64,000 nucleotides of DNA from Deltaproteobacteria bacterium (lineage in GTDB: Bacteria > Myxococcota_A > UBA796 > SXON01): contig BJHF01000006.1 in the NCBI GenBank assembly GCA_014191855.1, positions 41,685 through 105,684 of the forward strand. The letters are read 5' to 3'. Under the pieces are notes generated by a model. It saw only the letters and a list, made by a program, of their open reading frames with translations, was not told the origin of the DNA and made no database searches. Positions 18,263 through 25,729 of the stretch are shown here, piece by piece; the stretch's first letter is position 1, and each line of letters begins with the position of its first letter. A program made the position numbers and the translations under genes.

Positions 18263-18946
18263 CGGGATGACCTCCATCGCACGTCGCGACACGGTCCCGG
18301 AGTTCGCCTGCAAGAAGTTCCGGGCCTCCCGCAGCTCTCCGATCACATTGGCGCCAAAGAACCGCTTGTGATGCTTGGGGTACACGATGCCCTCGCGCGT
18401 TTCGAAGTGCCGCAGCGGGCACCACGACGACTCGATCTGCTCCAGGCACATCTCCAACGCCAAGGCCGAGTTTTTCCAGAGGCGCAGGACGGCGCGCGCC
18501 GCCGGGGGGTGCTGGCTGGCATAGCGCCCTCGCTCAAGCAGCGCGGCGCCTTGCGCGAGCGAGAAGCGCTGCATCCCCAAACATTGCGAGATCACAAGGT
18601 TGTACAAGCCACGGATGGTGTAGAGGTCGAAGGTAGCCCACAGCGGCGCGGTGACGACAGCGCAGACAGCGGCCACCGCCCACCGCTGCGCGCCCTGCTC
18701 GGGCTTCTGGGCCGCGAGGTGGTCGAGCTGGGTGTTGAGCATCGTGCAGAGCCCGTTGGCATAGCCGCAGAACTGGCAATTCAGTCGGTCGAGCCAGAAC
18801 AGGTTGGCGATGCGGCCTCGGTCCATGAACACGTGGTCGGCCCACCGCACTGGCGGAAGGCGGAACACCGGCGTGAGCACCACCTGCATCAGCAAGACGA
18901 CGATCGTGAGGTTCAGCACGATGAACGAGGGGATGCTCAAGTACAT
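18212..18946 (-). CDS. Membrane protein with conserved-looking cysteine motifs, unknown function
   Basis: About 244 residues if it starts at ATG 18946 (an upstream GTG would add about 20). A first hydrophobic helix (FIVLNLTIVVLLMQVVLTPVF) is followed by DRLNCQFCGYANGLC, giving C-x2-C-x6-C, then a second hydrophobic segment (VAAVCAVVTAPLWATFDLY) and later ESSWCPLRH. Proteins with an LNCxYCxYxNG motif and a later YWCPIKH motif occur as conserved hypotheticals in other bacteria; this appears to be a divergent member, from memory only. The cysteines could bind metal. Its 3' end overlaps the end of the GMC gene by 51 bases on the opposite strand. Confidence 0.65.
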   Translation of the reverse strand: MYLSIPSFIVLNLTIVVLLMQVVLTPVFRLPPVRWADHVFMDRGRIANLFWLDRLNCQFCGYANGLCTMLNTQLDHLAAQKPEQGAQRWAVAAVCAVVTAPLWATFDLYTIRGLYNLVISQCLGMQRFSLAQGAALLERGRYASQHPPAARAVLRLWKNSALALEMCLEQIESSWCPLRHFETREGIVYPKHHKRFFGANVIGELREARNFLQANSGTVSRRAMEVIPSGLDELPPDVQTKRVH

Positions 18947-19062
18947 GGTGCCGCCGCCGACGATGCAACGTAGCCACCCGTGCGTGCGCACCTGAGCAAT
19001 GCTGATTGAAACCAGCGTAGAACGCGGGGCGGCCGGGGTCACCTGGGGGGTGTAGCTTGTTT

Positions 19063-19299
19063 CTACAATGCCCGATGTGATCCGTCGCAGAAGGGCGGGT
19101 TCTTCGTCTGCTTGCACTGGCACAAGTACACGGTCTTGGCCTCGGTGAGCTCGAACTTCCGCGGGCCAAGTCCAGAGCCCTTGTGGGCGCCGGTGCACAG
19201 GGGCTGCGGGTCGGCCTTGCCGCACGCGCACCAGAAGTAGGTGCCGGCCTCCAAGCTGAGTGCGGCAGGGACGGTGGCGGCGACGACGGGCGTGGACAT
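19063..19299 (-). CDS. Small protein with two CDGSH iron-sulfur motifs
   Basis: 78 residues from ATG 19299; longer in-frame upstream sequence is Arg-rich shadow and was left out. Two CDGSH-type 2Fe-2S sites are visible: CACGKADPQPLCTGAH and CQCKQTKNPPFCDGSH, each C-x-C-x8-9-C-x3-H (the first as CTGAH). Each site would hold a cluster with three Cys and one His. Such small tandem proteins act in electron transfer or cluster storage in the cytosol. It is monocistronic on the minus strand, just downstream of the SGNH operon. Confidence 0.92.
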   Translation of the reverse strand: MSTPVVAATVPAALSLEAGTYFWCACGKADPQPLCTGAHKGSGLGPRKFELTEAKTVYLCQCKQTKNPPFCDGSHRAL

Positions 19300-19343
19300 T
19301 CGGCTTCCAGGGTGGGCGGGCAAGCTACCACGTGCGCCCAACG

Positions 19344-20795
19344 TTATTGTTGCGCTCCGGGCAACGGTTCCGTGCTCGAATCCCCCTCGCCGAGCATCGC
19401 GGCCACGAAGCGTTTGCCCGTCTCCTTGTACCCTTCGCCGCTGAGGTGGATGAGGTCGCCGGCGGCCAGCCTCGGCTCGGCGCCGAAGTACCACCGCAGC
19501 ATGGAGCCTGGCCCCCCCATCGCGGCCTGGAGATCCCAGGTCGCACAACCGAACTCGGGGCCAACTTCGCGCTGAACACGCGCCACCCATTCGGTGGGCG
19601 ACCAGATGGCGTAGACCGAGCCCTTCACCTTCTTGCCGCGATCGCTCGGCCCGATGAGCACGCAGGCCGCGTTCGGGGTGAGGCTGCGCATCCGGGCGAG
19701 GCTGGACCGGAGCGACGCCGCGTAGGTGTCGGGCGTGAGGCTTTTGTCGTTCGCTTCGTTGGTGCCATAGGCCAGCACCACCAGATCAGGAGGTTTGCGG
19801 TCGAGGAACGGGGCCATCAGCTCCGGATCCCACTTCTGCCAGCTCGACGCCGTTCGTCCGGTCACCCCCATCGCATCCACGACGATGCCCGATGCATCCC
19901 GCTCCATCCACACGCCGTACACGCGCACGTTCCCATCGGCGGAAACGGTCAGGCGATGCGGTCCGTCCACGGTTTGCAGCACCGCGAGGCCGGGGCCCGT
20001 GGAGCCTTCCGCGGAAACGTCCACGCTGGGGCCATCGTCCACCTTCAGGTGCAGCGTCCCGGCGCCGGGCTCCCGCAGATACGCTACTTCGAAGCGGCTT
20101 ATCAGGTGGCCCTGCGGGTTTGTTTTGGTGGTCTGCACCCAACCAAAAGCATCCTTGCGCGGCGACACGTCGAAGCCGGCGGGGCCGTAGCGGCCATCCT
20201 CCCGCCCGTCGCGACGCTCCACGAAGTCGCTGACCCACGTGCCGCCCGCGCAAAGGTTGGCGTCGCTGGCGCGATACCCCTTCCAGGGCGGGCCCGGCAT
20301 TACGAACCCGTGCCCGGCGTCTCCGAAACGATCCTGCAGGATGCGACGAACGCTGCCAGTCAGGAACTCGCCCGCGACGTGGCTCGCGCCCCAGAAGGAC
20401 AGGCGGGTCTGCCCCTTTCCAGCGGCGGCCCGCATGAACACGTCGCGAATCCGGGCGATATCTGCAGGTTTTCCGCGTAGCGGCTCCAGTGGAACAGCCG
20501 CAACGTCGTAGGGCGTATCCAACTGAAGGCGGCTGCGGTCGGGGCCAACGATGCTGGGGTTCTTCGCCTTCGCGTCCGTGTCCAGGGTGGGCATCTTCGC
20601 GGGCGCGGGGGTGTCGACGGACGCAGAAGTTGGTGTCAGGGGTGGGCCATCTTCCTGCACTTTTGCGCGGGGGGCCGTCACCGTGGCGGTTGTGCTGCAC
20701 TCGTCGGCTGGCGGGCCCAGCGTGGCCGGGACGTGGAACACCTGCACCCAGGTGGGCTCGGCGGCGGCGGCGAGCGAGATCAGGAGCGGAATCAT
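19344..20795 (-). CDS. Exported SGNH/GDSL-type hydrolase, second of a pair
   Basis: 483 residues from ATG 20795, overlapping the upstream gene's stop by four bases. MIPLLISLAAAA is a short signal. Residues about 20-90 are a Pro/Thr-rich linker. The SGNH fold follows: SFWGASHVAGEF (residues 133-143) holds the nucleophile serine in a GAS rather than the usual GDS block; LVVLAYGTNEAND is block III; GDLIHLSGEGY supplies the Asp-x-x-His pair. A beta-sandwich insert lies between blocks I and III. It is the third gene of an MBOAT-SGNH-SGNH operon and likely transfers or removes O-acyl groups on a surface polysaccharide. Confidence 0.85.
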   Translation of the reverse strand: MIPLLISLAAAAEPTWVQVFHVPATLGPPADECSTTATVTAPRAKVQEDGPPLTPTSASVDTPAPAKMPTLDTDAKAKNPSIVGPDRSRLQLDTPYDVAAVPLEPLRGKPADIARIRDVFMRAAAGKGQTRLSFWGASHVAGEFLTGSVRRILQDRFGDAGHGFVMPGPPWKGYRASDANLCAGGTWVSDFVERRDGREDGRYGPAGFDVSPRKDAFGWVQTTKTNPQGHLISRFEVAYLREPGAGTLHLKVDDGPSVDVSAEGSTGPGLAVLQTVDGPHRLTVSADGNVRVYGVWMERDASGIVVDAMGVTGRTASSWQKWDPELMAPFLDRKPPDLVVLAYGTNEANDKSLTPDTYAASLRSSLARMRSLTPNAACVLIGPSDRGKKVKGSVYAIWSPTEWVARVQREVGPEFGCATWDLQAAMGGPGSMLRWYFGAEPRLAAGDLIHLSGEGYKETGKRFVAAMLGEGDSSTEPLPGAQQ

Positions 20796-22411
20796 GGTGC
20801 GGGCTCCGGGATCGGCAGAACCTCGCCGCGAGGGGGCTCCGCTGGCGTAGGCGGCGCGGCGTCCGGGCCACCCGTCGCCACCCAATCGTCGTAGCCAGCC
20901 TCGATCGCATCGGCGAGACCTTGCCCCACGAGGTCCTGACCTGCGGCGCTGAGGTGGAGCAGGTCTGTCCACGCGAGGGGCGGCTTCCGTTTGCCCCAGG
21001 CCACGATGGCGCCCTCTCCGCCCATCGCCTCGAAGGCGTTCCAGAACGCACACCCGGCCTCAGCCGCCACTTTTTGTTGAACAGCGACCTGCCGCTTCAC
21101 CGCGGGCTTCGTCATTGGCGTACCCCCTTCGCGCGTGCCCTGGTCGAGCGGCGTCACGATGAGGCAGCCGGCGTTGGGGGCGCCCGACCGCAGGAGATCA
21201 ACGGCGGCGCGGTAGTACGGGGCATATTCGTGACCGTCGCCGCGCTGCAACACGGGGATCCCCAGCTCGTTCCCGCCAAGCTGGATGACGATGAGCTCGG
21301 GGCGGCGCCTCTCCACTTGCGAGGCCAGGTGGGCCTTGTTGAAGTAGTTGAACGACCGGCTGCCAACGCCGACGACGCCGAGCGCATCCCACACCACGCC
21401 TGGGCCCGCCGTCTCCATGACCACCCCGTAAAATGGTACCGGACCGCCGGAGGCGCCAAACGCGATCTTGGAGTATCCCTCTCCTACATCCGAGACTAGC
21501 CGGGTGTCCGCCCGAGCGTCGGCGTCGGCGGCGGCGCCCCCGACCGATGCCCCGTCGAGGTTTGCCCAGAAGGCGCCATGGCCCGGCCCAACCTGGTACC
21601 ACAGCTCGAAGTGGGTGAGCGTCCCCGACGAGATCTTCGCCCCCTTGGCCCCGGTAATCGTGAGCGACCCGTCGGGCGGCGCGGTGCTCACCACGCCGCC
21701 GTAGCCATAGCGCCCATTCCCGCCGCCGAGCAGGATGGACTTGGTCTCCCACTCCCCGGTTCGCTTCGTGCCGAGGTCCGGACGAGCGCTCCAGCGAGGA
21801 TCGAGGCCGGCATCCACCCATCCGGGGCCGCCGTCGCCAAAGCGGGCCTGGAGGCGGCGGCGCACGGTGCCGGTGATGCCGTCGGCCGCGATGGTGGAGT
21901 CGCCATAGTGGGCGGCCCGGGCGAGGCCGGTGCCGCGCGAAAGGGCTTGGTAGAAAGGGATCATGCCGCGGTGGTCGGCGTCGATCAGCGGGGTGGGGAC
22001 GGCGGGGGCGCGGGTGGGTAGGGAGGTCGGCGCGGCGGCGCTCGGGGCCGCGGTCGCCACGGGGTCCGCGGGAGCAGCGTCACCCGGGTTGGAGGGGCCT
22101 ACCGCGGCCTCTTGCGTGGGGACCGCTTCCGGTTCGGGCTCGACCTCCGCCGCCACGACGAGCCCGGTACGTTCATCCTCGACGACGCGCGGCGTGCCTT
22201 TGGGAGCGAGCACGCGCCACAGCGGCGGGGGGCTCCCGCTTCGCCACGGGGCGGCCTCGGCCACGACGAGGAGCAGCGGCGGAGGTTCGATGTACCCTTC
22301 TTCGGCGCGGCGTTTCCCGACCTCCGCCACGACCGAGGCGGCAGCGGCGAACGCACCCGCCGTCGCGAACGCGACGATCAGCGAGCGCAGACCTTGGTTC
22401 TCAGAAGGCAT
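20792..22411 (-). CDS. Membrane-anchored SGNH/GDSL-type hydrolase, first of a pair
   Basis: 539 residues from ATG 22411, overlapping the MBOAT gene by 11 bases. One N-terminal helix (SLIVAFATAGAFAAAASVVA, residues 10-29) anchors it; residues 85-145 are a Pro/Ala-rich linker. AAHYGDSTIAADGITG holds the GDS nucleophile (Ser172); IVIQLGGNELG is block III; WTDLLHLSAAGQDL gives the catalytic Asp and His. It has the same layout as the neighbour downstream, including the insert between blocks, so the two look like diverged duplicates. With the MBOAT it resembles the AlgI/AlgJ/AlgX or DltB/DltD type of acyl relay across the membrane (established for those families, inferred here). Confidence 0.87.
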   Translation of the reverse strand: MPSENQGLRSLIVAFATAGAFAAAASVVAEVGKRRAEEGYIEPPPLLLVVAEAAPWRSGSPPPLWRVLAPKGTPRVVEDERTGLVVAAEVEPEPEAVPTQEAAVGPSNPGDAAPADPVATAAPSAAAPTSLPTRAPAVPTPLIDADHRGMIPFYQALSRGTGLARAAHYGDSTIAADGITGTVRRRLQARFGDGGPGWVDAGLDPRWSARPDLGTKRTGEWETKSILLGGGNGRYGYGGVVSTAPPDGSLTITGAKGAKISSGTLTHFELWYQVGPGHGAFWANLDGASVGGAAADADARADTRLVSDVGEGYSKIAFGASGGPVPFYGVVMETAGPGVVWDALGVVGVGSRSFNYFNKAHLASQVERRRPELIVIQLGGNELGIPVLQRGDGHEYAPYYRAAVDLLRSGAPNAGCLIVTPLDQGTREGGTPMTKPAVKRQVAVQQKVAAEAGCAFWNAFEAMGGEGAIVAWGKRKPPLAWTDLLHLSAAGQDLVGQGLADAIEAGYDDWVATGGPDAAPPTPAEPPRGEVLPIPEPAP

Positions 22412-23801
22412 AGTAGATGAACGCCAGGCTGTCGCCCACGCCGTAGTGTACACACGCCCAGCCCAACATCGCCAACCCGAAACCCCAGGCGACCGCGGGC
22501 AGGTCGGCGAAGCGATCCCGAGCGTGGATCGCCCAGTGTTTGGGGGTGAAGTGGATCCCGTACCCCGCCAACATCACCGCCCAGGCGTGGAGCGAGTACC
22601 TGGGCATGGATACCTCGTCCCAGCGCGAGACGAGCGCCGTCGCGACCTCACCTGCATGGCCAAGGTCGTTGGAGCGGAACAGGATGCGGGCGATCACGAC
22701 AAATTGGAAGGTCAAGAGCCAACGCCACGCGAGGCCGGCTCCACGCGGCTCTGTCCATCCCGGGCGCTTACGCCACCATCGGTTCAGCGCCACCGCGCAG
22801 CCATGCAGCACCCCGTAAACCACGAAGGTCCAGTTTGCCCCGTGCCAAACGCCGAGGATCACCAGCGTGACCATCGTGTTCACGTATGGGCGAAGCCCCC
22901 CGCCGCGGCTCCCGCCGAGCGGGTAGTAGACGTAGTCACGCACCCAGTCAGACAGGGTTTTGTGCCATCTACGCCAGTAGTCGGCCACCGAGGTCGCCTG
23001 ATACGGCCGGTCGAAGTTCTCCGGGATGTGGAAGCCCAACAGGCGGGCGGAGCCGATCGCGAAGTCGGTGTAGCCCGAGAAGTCGGCGTACATCATGAGG
23101 GTGTAGGCGTAGAGCGCCACCAGCACTTCAAGCCCCGTGAACGCGGCCGGGTCGGTGAACACGGTGTCCACGATCCCCTGCTGGAGCACGTCCGCGATGA
23201 GCAACTTCTTGCCGAGACCCACGCACAAGCGCCAGATCCCCTGTCCCACATCGCTCCGCGTAAGCACGCGATCCTGCTTGAGTTGCCCCAAGAGGATGTG
23301 CGCGCGCAGGATCGGTCCCGCGACGAGGTGCGGGAAAAAGCAGAGGAAGGTGGCGTAGTGTACGGGGTCGCGTTCGCGCGGCTGACCGCGGCGCACGTCG
23401 ATGACGTAGGCGAGCGCCTGGAAGCTGTAGAAGCTGATCCCGATGGGGAGGTGGCCTTTCGGCGGCACCCACGGCGTGATCCCCGGGATCAGGACGGCGA
23501 CATTATCGAGGGCAAAGTGCGCGTACTTGTAGAAACAGAGCGGCGCCAGCATCGCGACGGCTGCCAGCGAGAGGAGGGCGGTGCGCTGCTCCGGCTTCGC
23601 CCGCTCGATCGCGATGGCGGCGAGGTAGCCAGCGGCCCCGACGTAGAACAAAACAAGGGTGTCTGAGGGGTTCCACGCGAGGTAGAACACCGCGCTCGCG
23701 ACGAGCAAGAGCCAGCTTCGGGTGCGCGTCGAGCCCAACAACCAGTGCGCCACCGCCACGAGCGGCAGGAACAGGAAGTAGTCGAACGTGGAGAACAGCA
23801 T
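22401..23801 (-). CDS. MBOAT-family membrane O-acyltransferase (AlgI-like)
   Basis: 466 residues with about 11 membrane segments, normal for AlgI/DltB-type MBOAT proteins. FSTFDYFLFLPLVAVAHWLL at the N-terminus, YADFSGYTDFAIGSARLLGF, DYWRRWHKTLSDWVRDYVYYP and LGVWHGANWTFVVYG are family hallmarks. His320 in VWHG is the expected catalytic histidine. The protein moves an acyl group, often acetyl, from a cytoplasmic donor to an exported acceptor. Two SGNH hydrolase genes follow with overlapping ends. No polysaccharide polymerase genes lie alongside, so the acceptor is unknown. Confidence 0.95.
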   Translation of the reverse strand: MLFSTFDYFLFLPLVAVAHWLLGSTRTRSWLLLVASAVFYLAWNPSDTLVLFYVGAAGYLAAIAIERAKPEQRTALLSLAAVAMLAPLCFYKYAHFALDNVAVLIPGITPWVPPKGHLPIGISFYSFQALAYVIDVRRGQPRERDPVHYATFLCFFPHLVAGPILRAHILLGQLKQDRVLTRSDVGQGIWRLCVGLGKKLLIADVLQQGIVDTVFTDPAAFTGLEVLVALYAYTLMMYADFSGYTDFAIGSARLLGFHIPENFDRPYQATSVADYWRRWHKTLSDWVRDYVYYPLGGSRGGGLRPYVNTMVTLVILGVWHGANWTFVVYGVLHGCAVALNRWWRKRPGWTEPRGAGLAWRWLLTFQFVVIARILFRSNDLGHAGEVATALVSRWDEVSMPRYSLHAWAVMLAGYGIHFTPKHWAIHARDRFADLPAVAWGFGLAMLGWACVHYGVGDSLAFIYYAF

Positions 23802-23858
23802 GGGGCCGTGCTGTTGTCGCCGGTTGCGGTTGACGTGTCAAGGAGGACGCGATTCGGG

Positions 23859-23924
23859 GCGATGCCCCAGGCCCGGTAGCCTCCCGGGCGGGGCCCGGGT
23901 GGGGCGGGCTTCGCTGGGCATCGC
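23859..23924. repeat. REP-like palindrome (GCGATGCCC...GGGCATCGC)
   Basis: A 66-bp inverted repeat upstream of the MBOAT operon. Ends GCGATGCCC and GGGCATCGC are perfect complements; an inner GGCCCGG / CCGGGC pair extends the fold. The 3' arm is preceded by CTTCGCTG, a feature also seen in the copy at 33665. Confidence 0.65.
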
Positions 23925-24102
23925 CTGGCGGTGGGATGAGCTCGGCCGCCACGAATCCGGCATCGAGCTGGGTCTCGGCGTACGGGGGTACATGACCGGG
24001 GATCTCGGCGTCATCCACCCCACCCTCCTGTTTGCGTACCGCGCCGGCGCCCACTGGCGCGTGCAACTGAGCTCCGAGCGCTTCGGGTACGCCATTCTAT
24101 AG
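23907..24102 (+). pseudogene. Possible gene remnant: C-terminal piece of a beta-barrel-like protein
   Basis: The frame ending at 24102 encodes about 65 residues with a regular alternation of hydrophobic and polar residues (SLGIAWRWDEL, IELGLGVRGYM, HPTLLFAYRAG) resembling the last strands of an outer-membrane barrel. It has no convincing start, and its beginning runs into the palindrome at 23859. This could be the 3' fragment of a lost gene, or chance. The remaining part of the 23802-24221 gap shows no gene; a GGCCGAAC...GTTTGGCC hairpin starts near 24102. Confidence 0.25.
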
Positions 24103-24221
24103 GCCGAACGTCCGTTTTAGTTTGGCCTTGGGGTTGGTTGTCAAGCCGAGCGCCGCGGACGGCGGCGCGCTTGGCCGCCCTGGGCGAACGTCCCCCCGCC
24201 ACCGCACGCTATGCTGAGTCA

Positions 24222-24797
24222 ATGTCCGGCCCCGCAGAGACCCGAACCCCCCTCGACGAGTTGATCGCCGCCGGGGAGGATGCTCGCCTCCAACTGGTGA
24301 ATGGCGCGCTCCTGGCCGTCGAGACCAGCGGCGAGCACGCAAACGCGCAGCTCGGCATCGGATCAGGGGTCCGCGCCCCCTACCATCGCCGCGCCGGGGA
24401 TGGAGATCGGCCCGGCGGCTGGTGGATCCTGGTGGAATGCGCGATCCAGTTCACGATCTCGGATGTGCTTCGCCCGGATGTTGCGGGTTGGCTTCGCGAG
24501 CGCTGTGCGGAGCCGCCCCGCGGCTTCCCGGTGCGGGTGCTCCCCGACTGGGTGTGCGAGGTGCTCTCGCCTTCCAACCTGGCGCGCGATCTCGTGCACA
24601 AGCGTCGCGTGTACCATCAGGCCAAGGTCGGGCACTACTGGATCGTGGACATCCAACGGGAGGAGATCACGGTCATGCGCTGGGCCGAAGCGGGATGGCT
24701 CGTGCTCGACGTGCTGCCCGTCGAAGGCACCTTCCGGGCCCCGCCGTTCGAGGCGGCCGCGATCGACTGGAATGCGGTGTTCGGGAAGGACGGCTAA
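24222..24797 (+). CDS. Uma2-family (DUF820) putative PD-(D/E)xK endonuclease
   Basis: 191 residues from ATG 24222. The core is typical of Uma2/DUF820: an acidic residue in VLRPDVAGW, then PDWVCEVLSPSNLARDLVHKRRVYHQAKVGHYWIVD, with the E and K positions of a PD-(D/E)xK nuclease site, and the C-terminal FEAAAIDWNAVF. Members are abundant in cyanobacteria, Chloroflexi and Myxococcota, often in many copies; their role is unknown. The N-terminal 25 residues before LDELIAAGEDARLQLVNG are loosely defined. The membrane hydrolase gene follows after 17 bases and may be co-transcribed. Confidence 0.87.
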   Translation: MSGPAETRTPLDELIAAGEDARLQLVNGALLAVETSGEHANAQLGIGSGVRAPYHRRAGDGDRPGGWWILVECAIQFTISDVLRPDVAGWLRERCAEPPRGFPVRVLPDWVCEVLSPSNLARDLVHKRRVYHQAKVGHYWIVDIQREEITVMRWAEAGWLVLDVLPVEGTFRAPPFEAAAIDWNAVFGKDG

Positions 24798-24814
24798 GTC
24801 CGGGCGTCGCCCTC

Positions 24815-25369
24815 ATGCCTTCCCCCATCGCCCACGTCGCCGTTGCCGTCGCGGCTGCGCTCGCCGCCCCGGATGGCTCGCCGCTCCGTGCCCGCAGCGC
24901 CGTCCTCGCCGCCGCCGTCGCAAGCCTGCTCCCCGACCTCGATCTGCTCGCCGCCGCCACGCTCCCCGGCGGGATCGAGTGGCACCACGGGCCGACGCAT
25001 TCGTTGCTCGGCGCCGGGTTTCTCGCTTTCGCCTTCGGCCTCGCCGTGGGCCTCCGCGGCGCCCCGCTCCTCTGGACGATGTTCTGCGGTTTCCTACACC
25101 CGATCCTCGACTGGGAATTGGGCGTGCCCGGCGGGCCCAGCACCTTCGGCGTGCCGCTGTTCTGGCCGATGATCGCCACGAAGTTCATCGCGCCCTACCC
25201 GCTGTTCCGCCCGTTCAACATCCACGAGGCCGGCTTCATCACCAACATGTTCACGCCTGCCGCGCTGGGCCCCTACCTGCGGGAGTTGGTGTTTGCAGCG
25301 GTGGTTCTCGGCTACGTGCGCTTCACCCGCGGGAGGTTCCGGGTGCTGCCGCGGCGGGCACAGCGATGA
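24815..25369 (+). CDS. Membrane-bound metal-dependent hydrolase-like protein (YdjM/DUF457-type)
   Basis: 184 residues from ATG 24815. It begins MPSPIAHVAVAVAAALAA with a histidine in the first helix, then LLPDLDLL, WHHGPTHSLLGAGFLAF and FCGFLHPILDWELG. The H...PDxD...HHxxTHS...HxxxD pattern is that of the LexA-binding/inner-membrane hydrolase family. Four to five hydrophobic segments fit an inner-membrane location. The His/Asp set probably binds a metal ion; the substrate is unknown. Confidence 0.85.
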   Translation: MPSPIAHVAVAVAAALAAPDGSPLRARSAVLAAAVASLLPDLDLLAAATLPGGIEWHHGPTHSLLGAGFLAFAFGLAVGLRGAPLLWTMFCGFLHPILDWELGVPGGPSTFGVPLFWPMIATKFIAPYPLFRPFNIHEAGFITNMFTPAALGPYLRELVFAAVVLGYVRFTRGRFRVLPRRAQR

Positions 25370-25729
25370 TCTTCATGTGTACCGACTGACTGCGCTTCCG
25401 GCTCGCAAGGCACGCGCAGCGGCGGACCAGCCGTCGCAGTCAGCCCTCGGTGGATTCTCGGGGTCTTCCCTCGCGTTCTGGATGTCCGCCACCCGTAGTC
25501 CCGTGAGGTGAAGGGGCGGGTGACGGTACAGGCGGTCGGCGCCGAGCGGAGTCTTCGGAGCGAGCGCGACGACCGCCTGTGCCGGCAGGACCCAGCGCTA
25601 ACCTTGGTTCTTACGGTCGCTCCCATCGGTGACTGCGCTCCCCCCGAGGCTCCCACCCTCACGGCGCCGCGTTTAGCACGGCGATTTTGTTGAGGCGTCC
25701 CCCCTACGAGCGCTCAAGCTCTCGACAGG
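25370..25729. other. Gene-free gap with two long inverted repeats
   Basis: No coding frame is convincing in these 360 bases. Two structures stand out. The first has eight-base perfect arms TGACTGCG (25387-25394) and CGCAGTCA (25435-25442). The second, 25528-25580, has 11-base perfect arms ACAGGCGGTCG and CGACCGCCTGT around a GC-rich loop that can fold further. Neither is followed by a T-run. They may mark the end of the upstream transcript or a regulatory leader for the surface-protein operon that begins at 25730. Confidence 0.5.
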
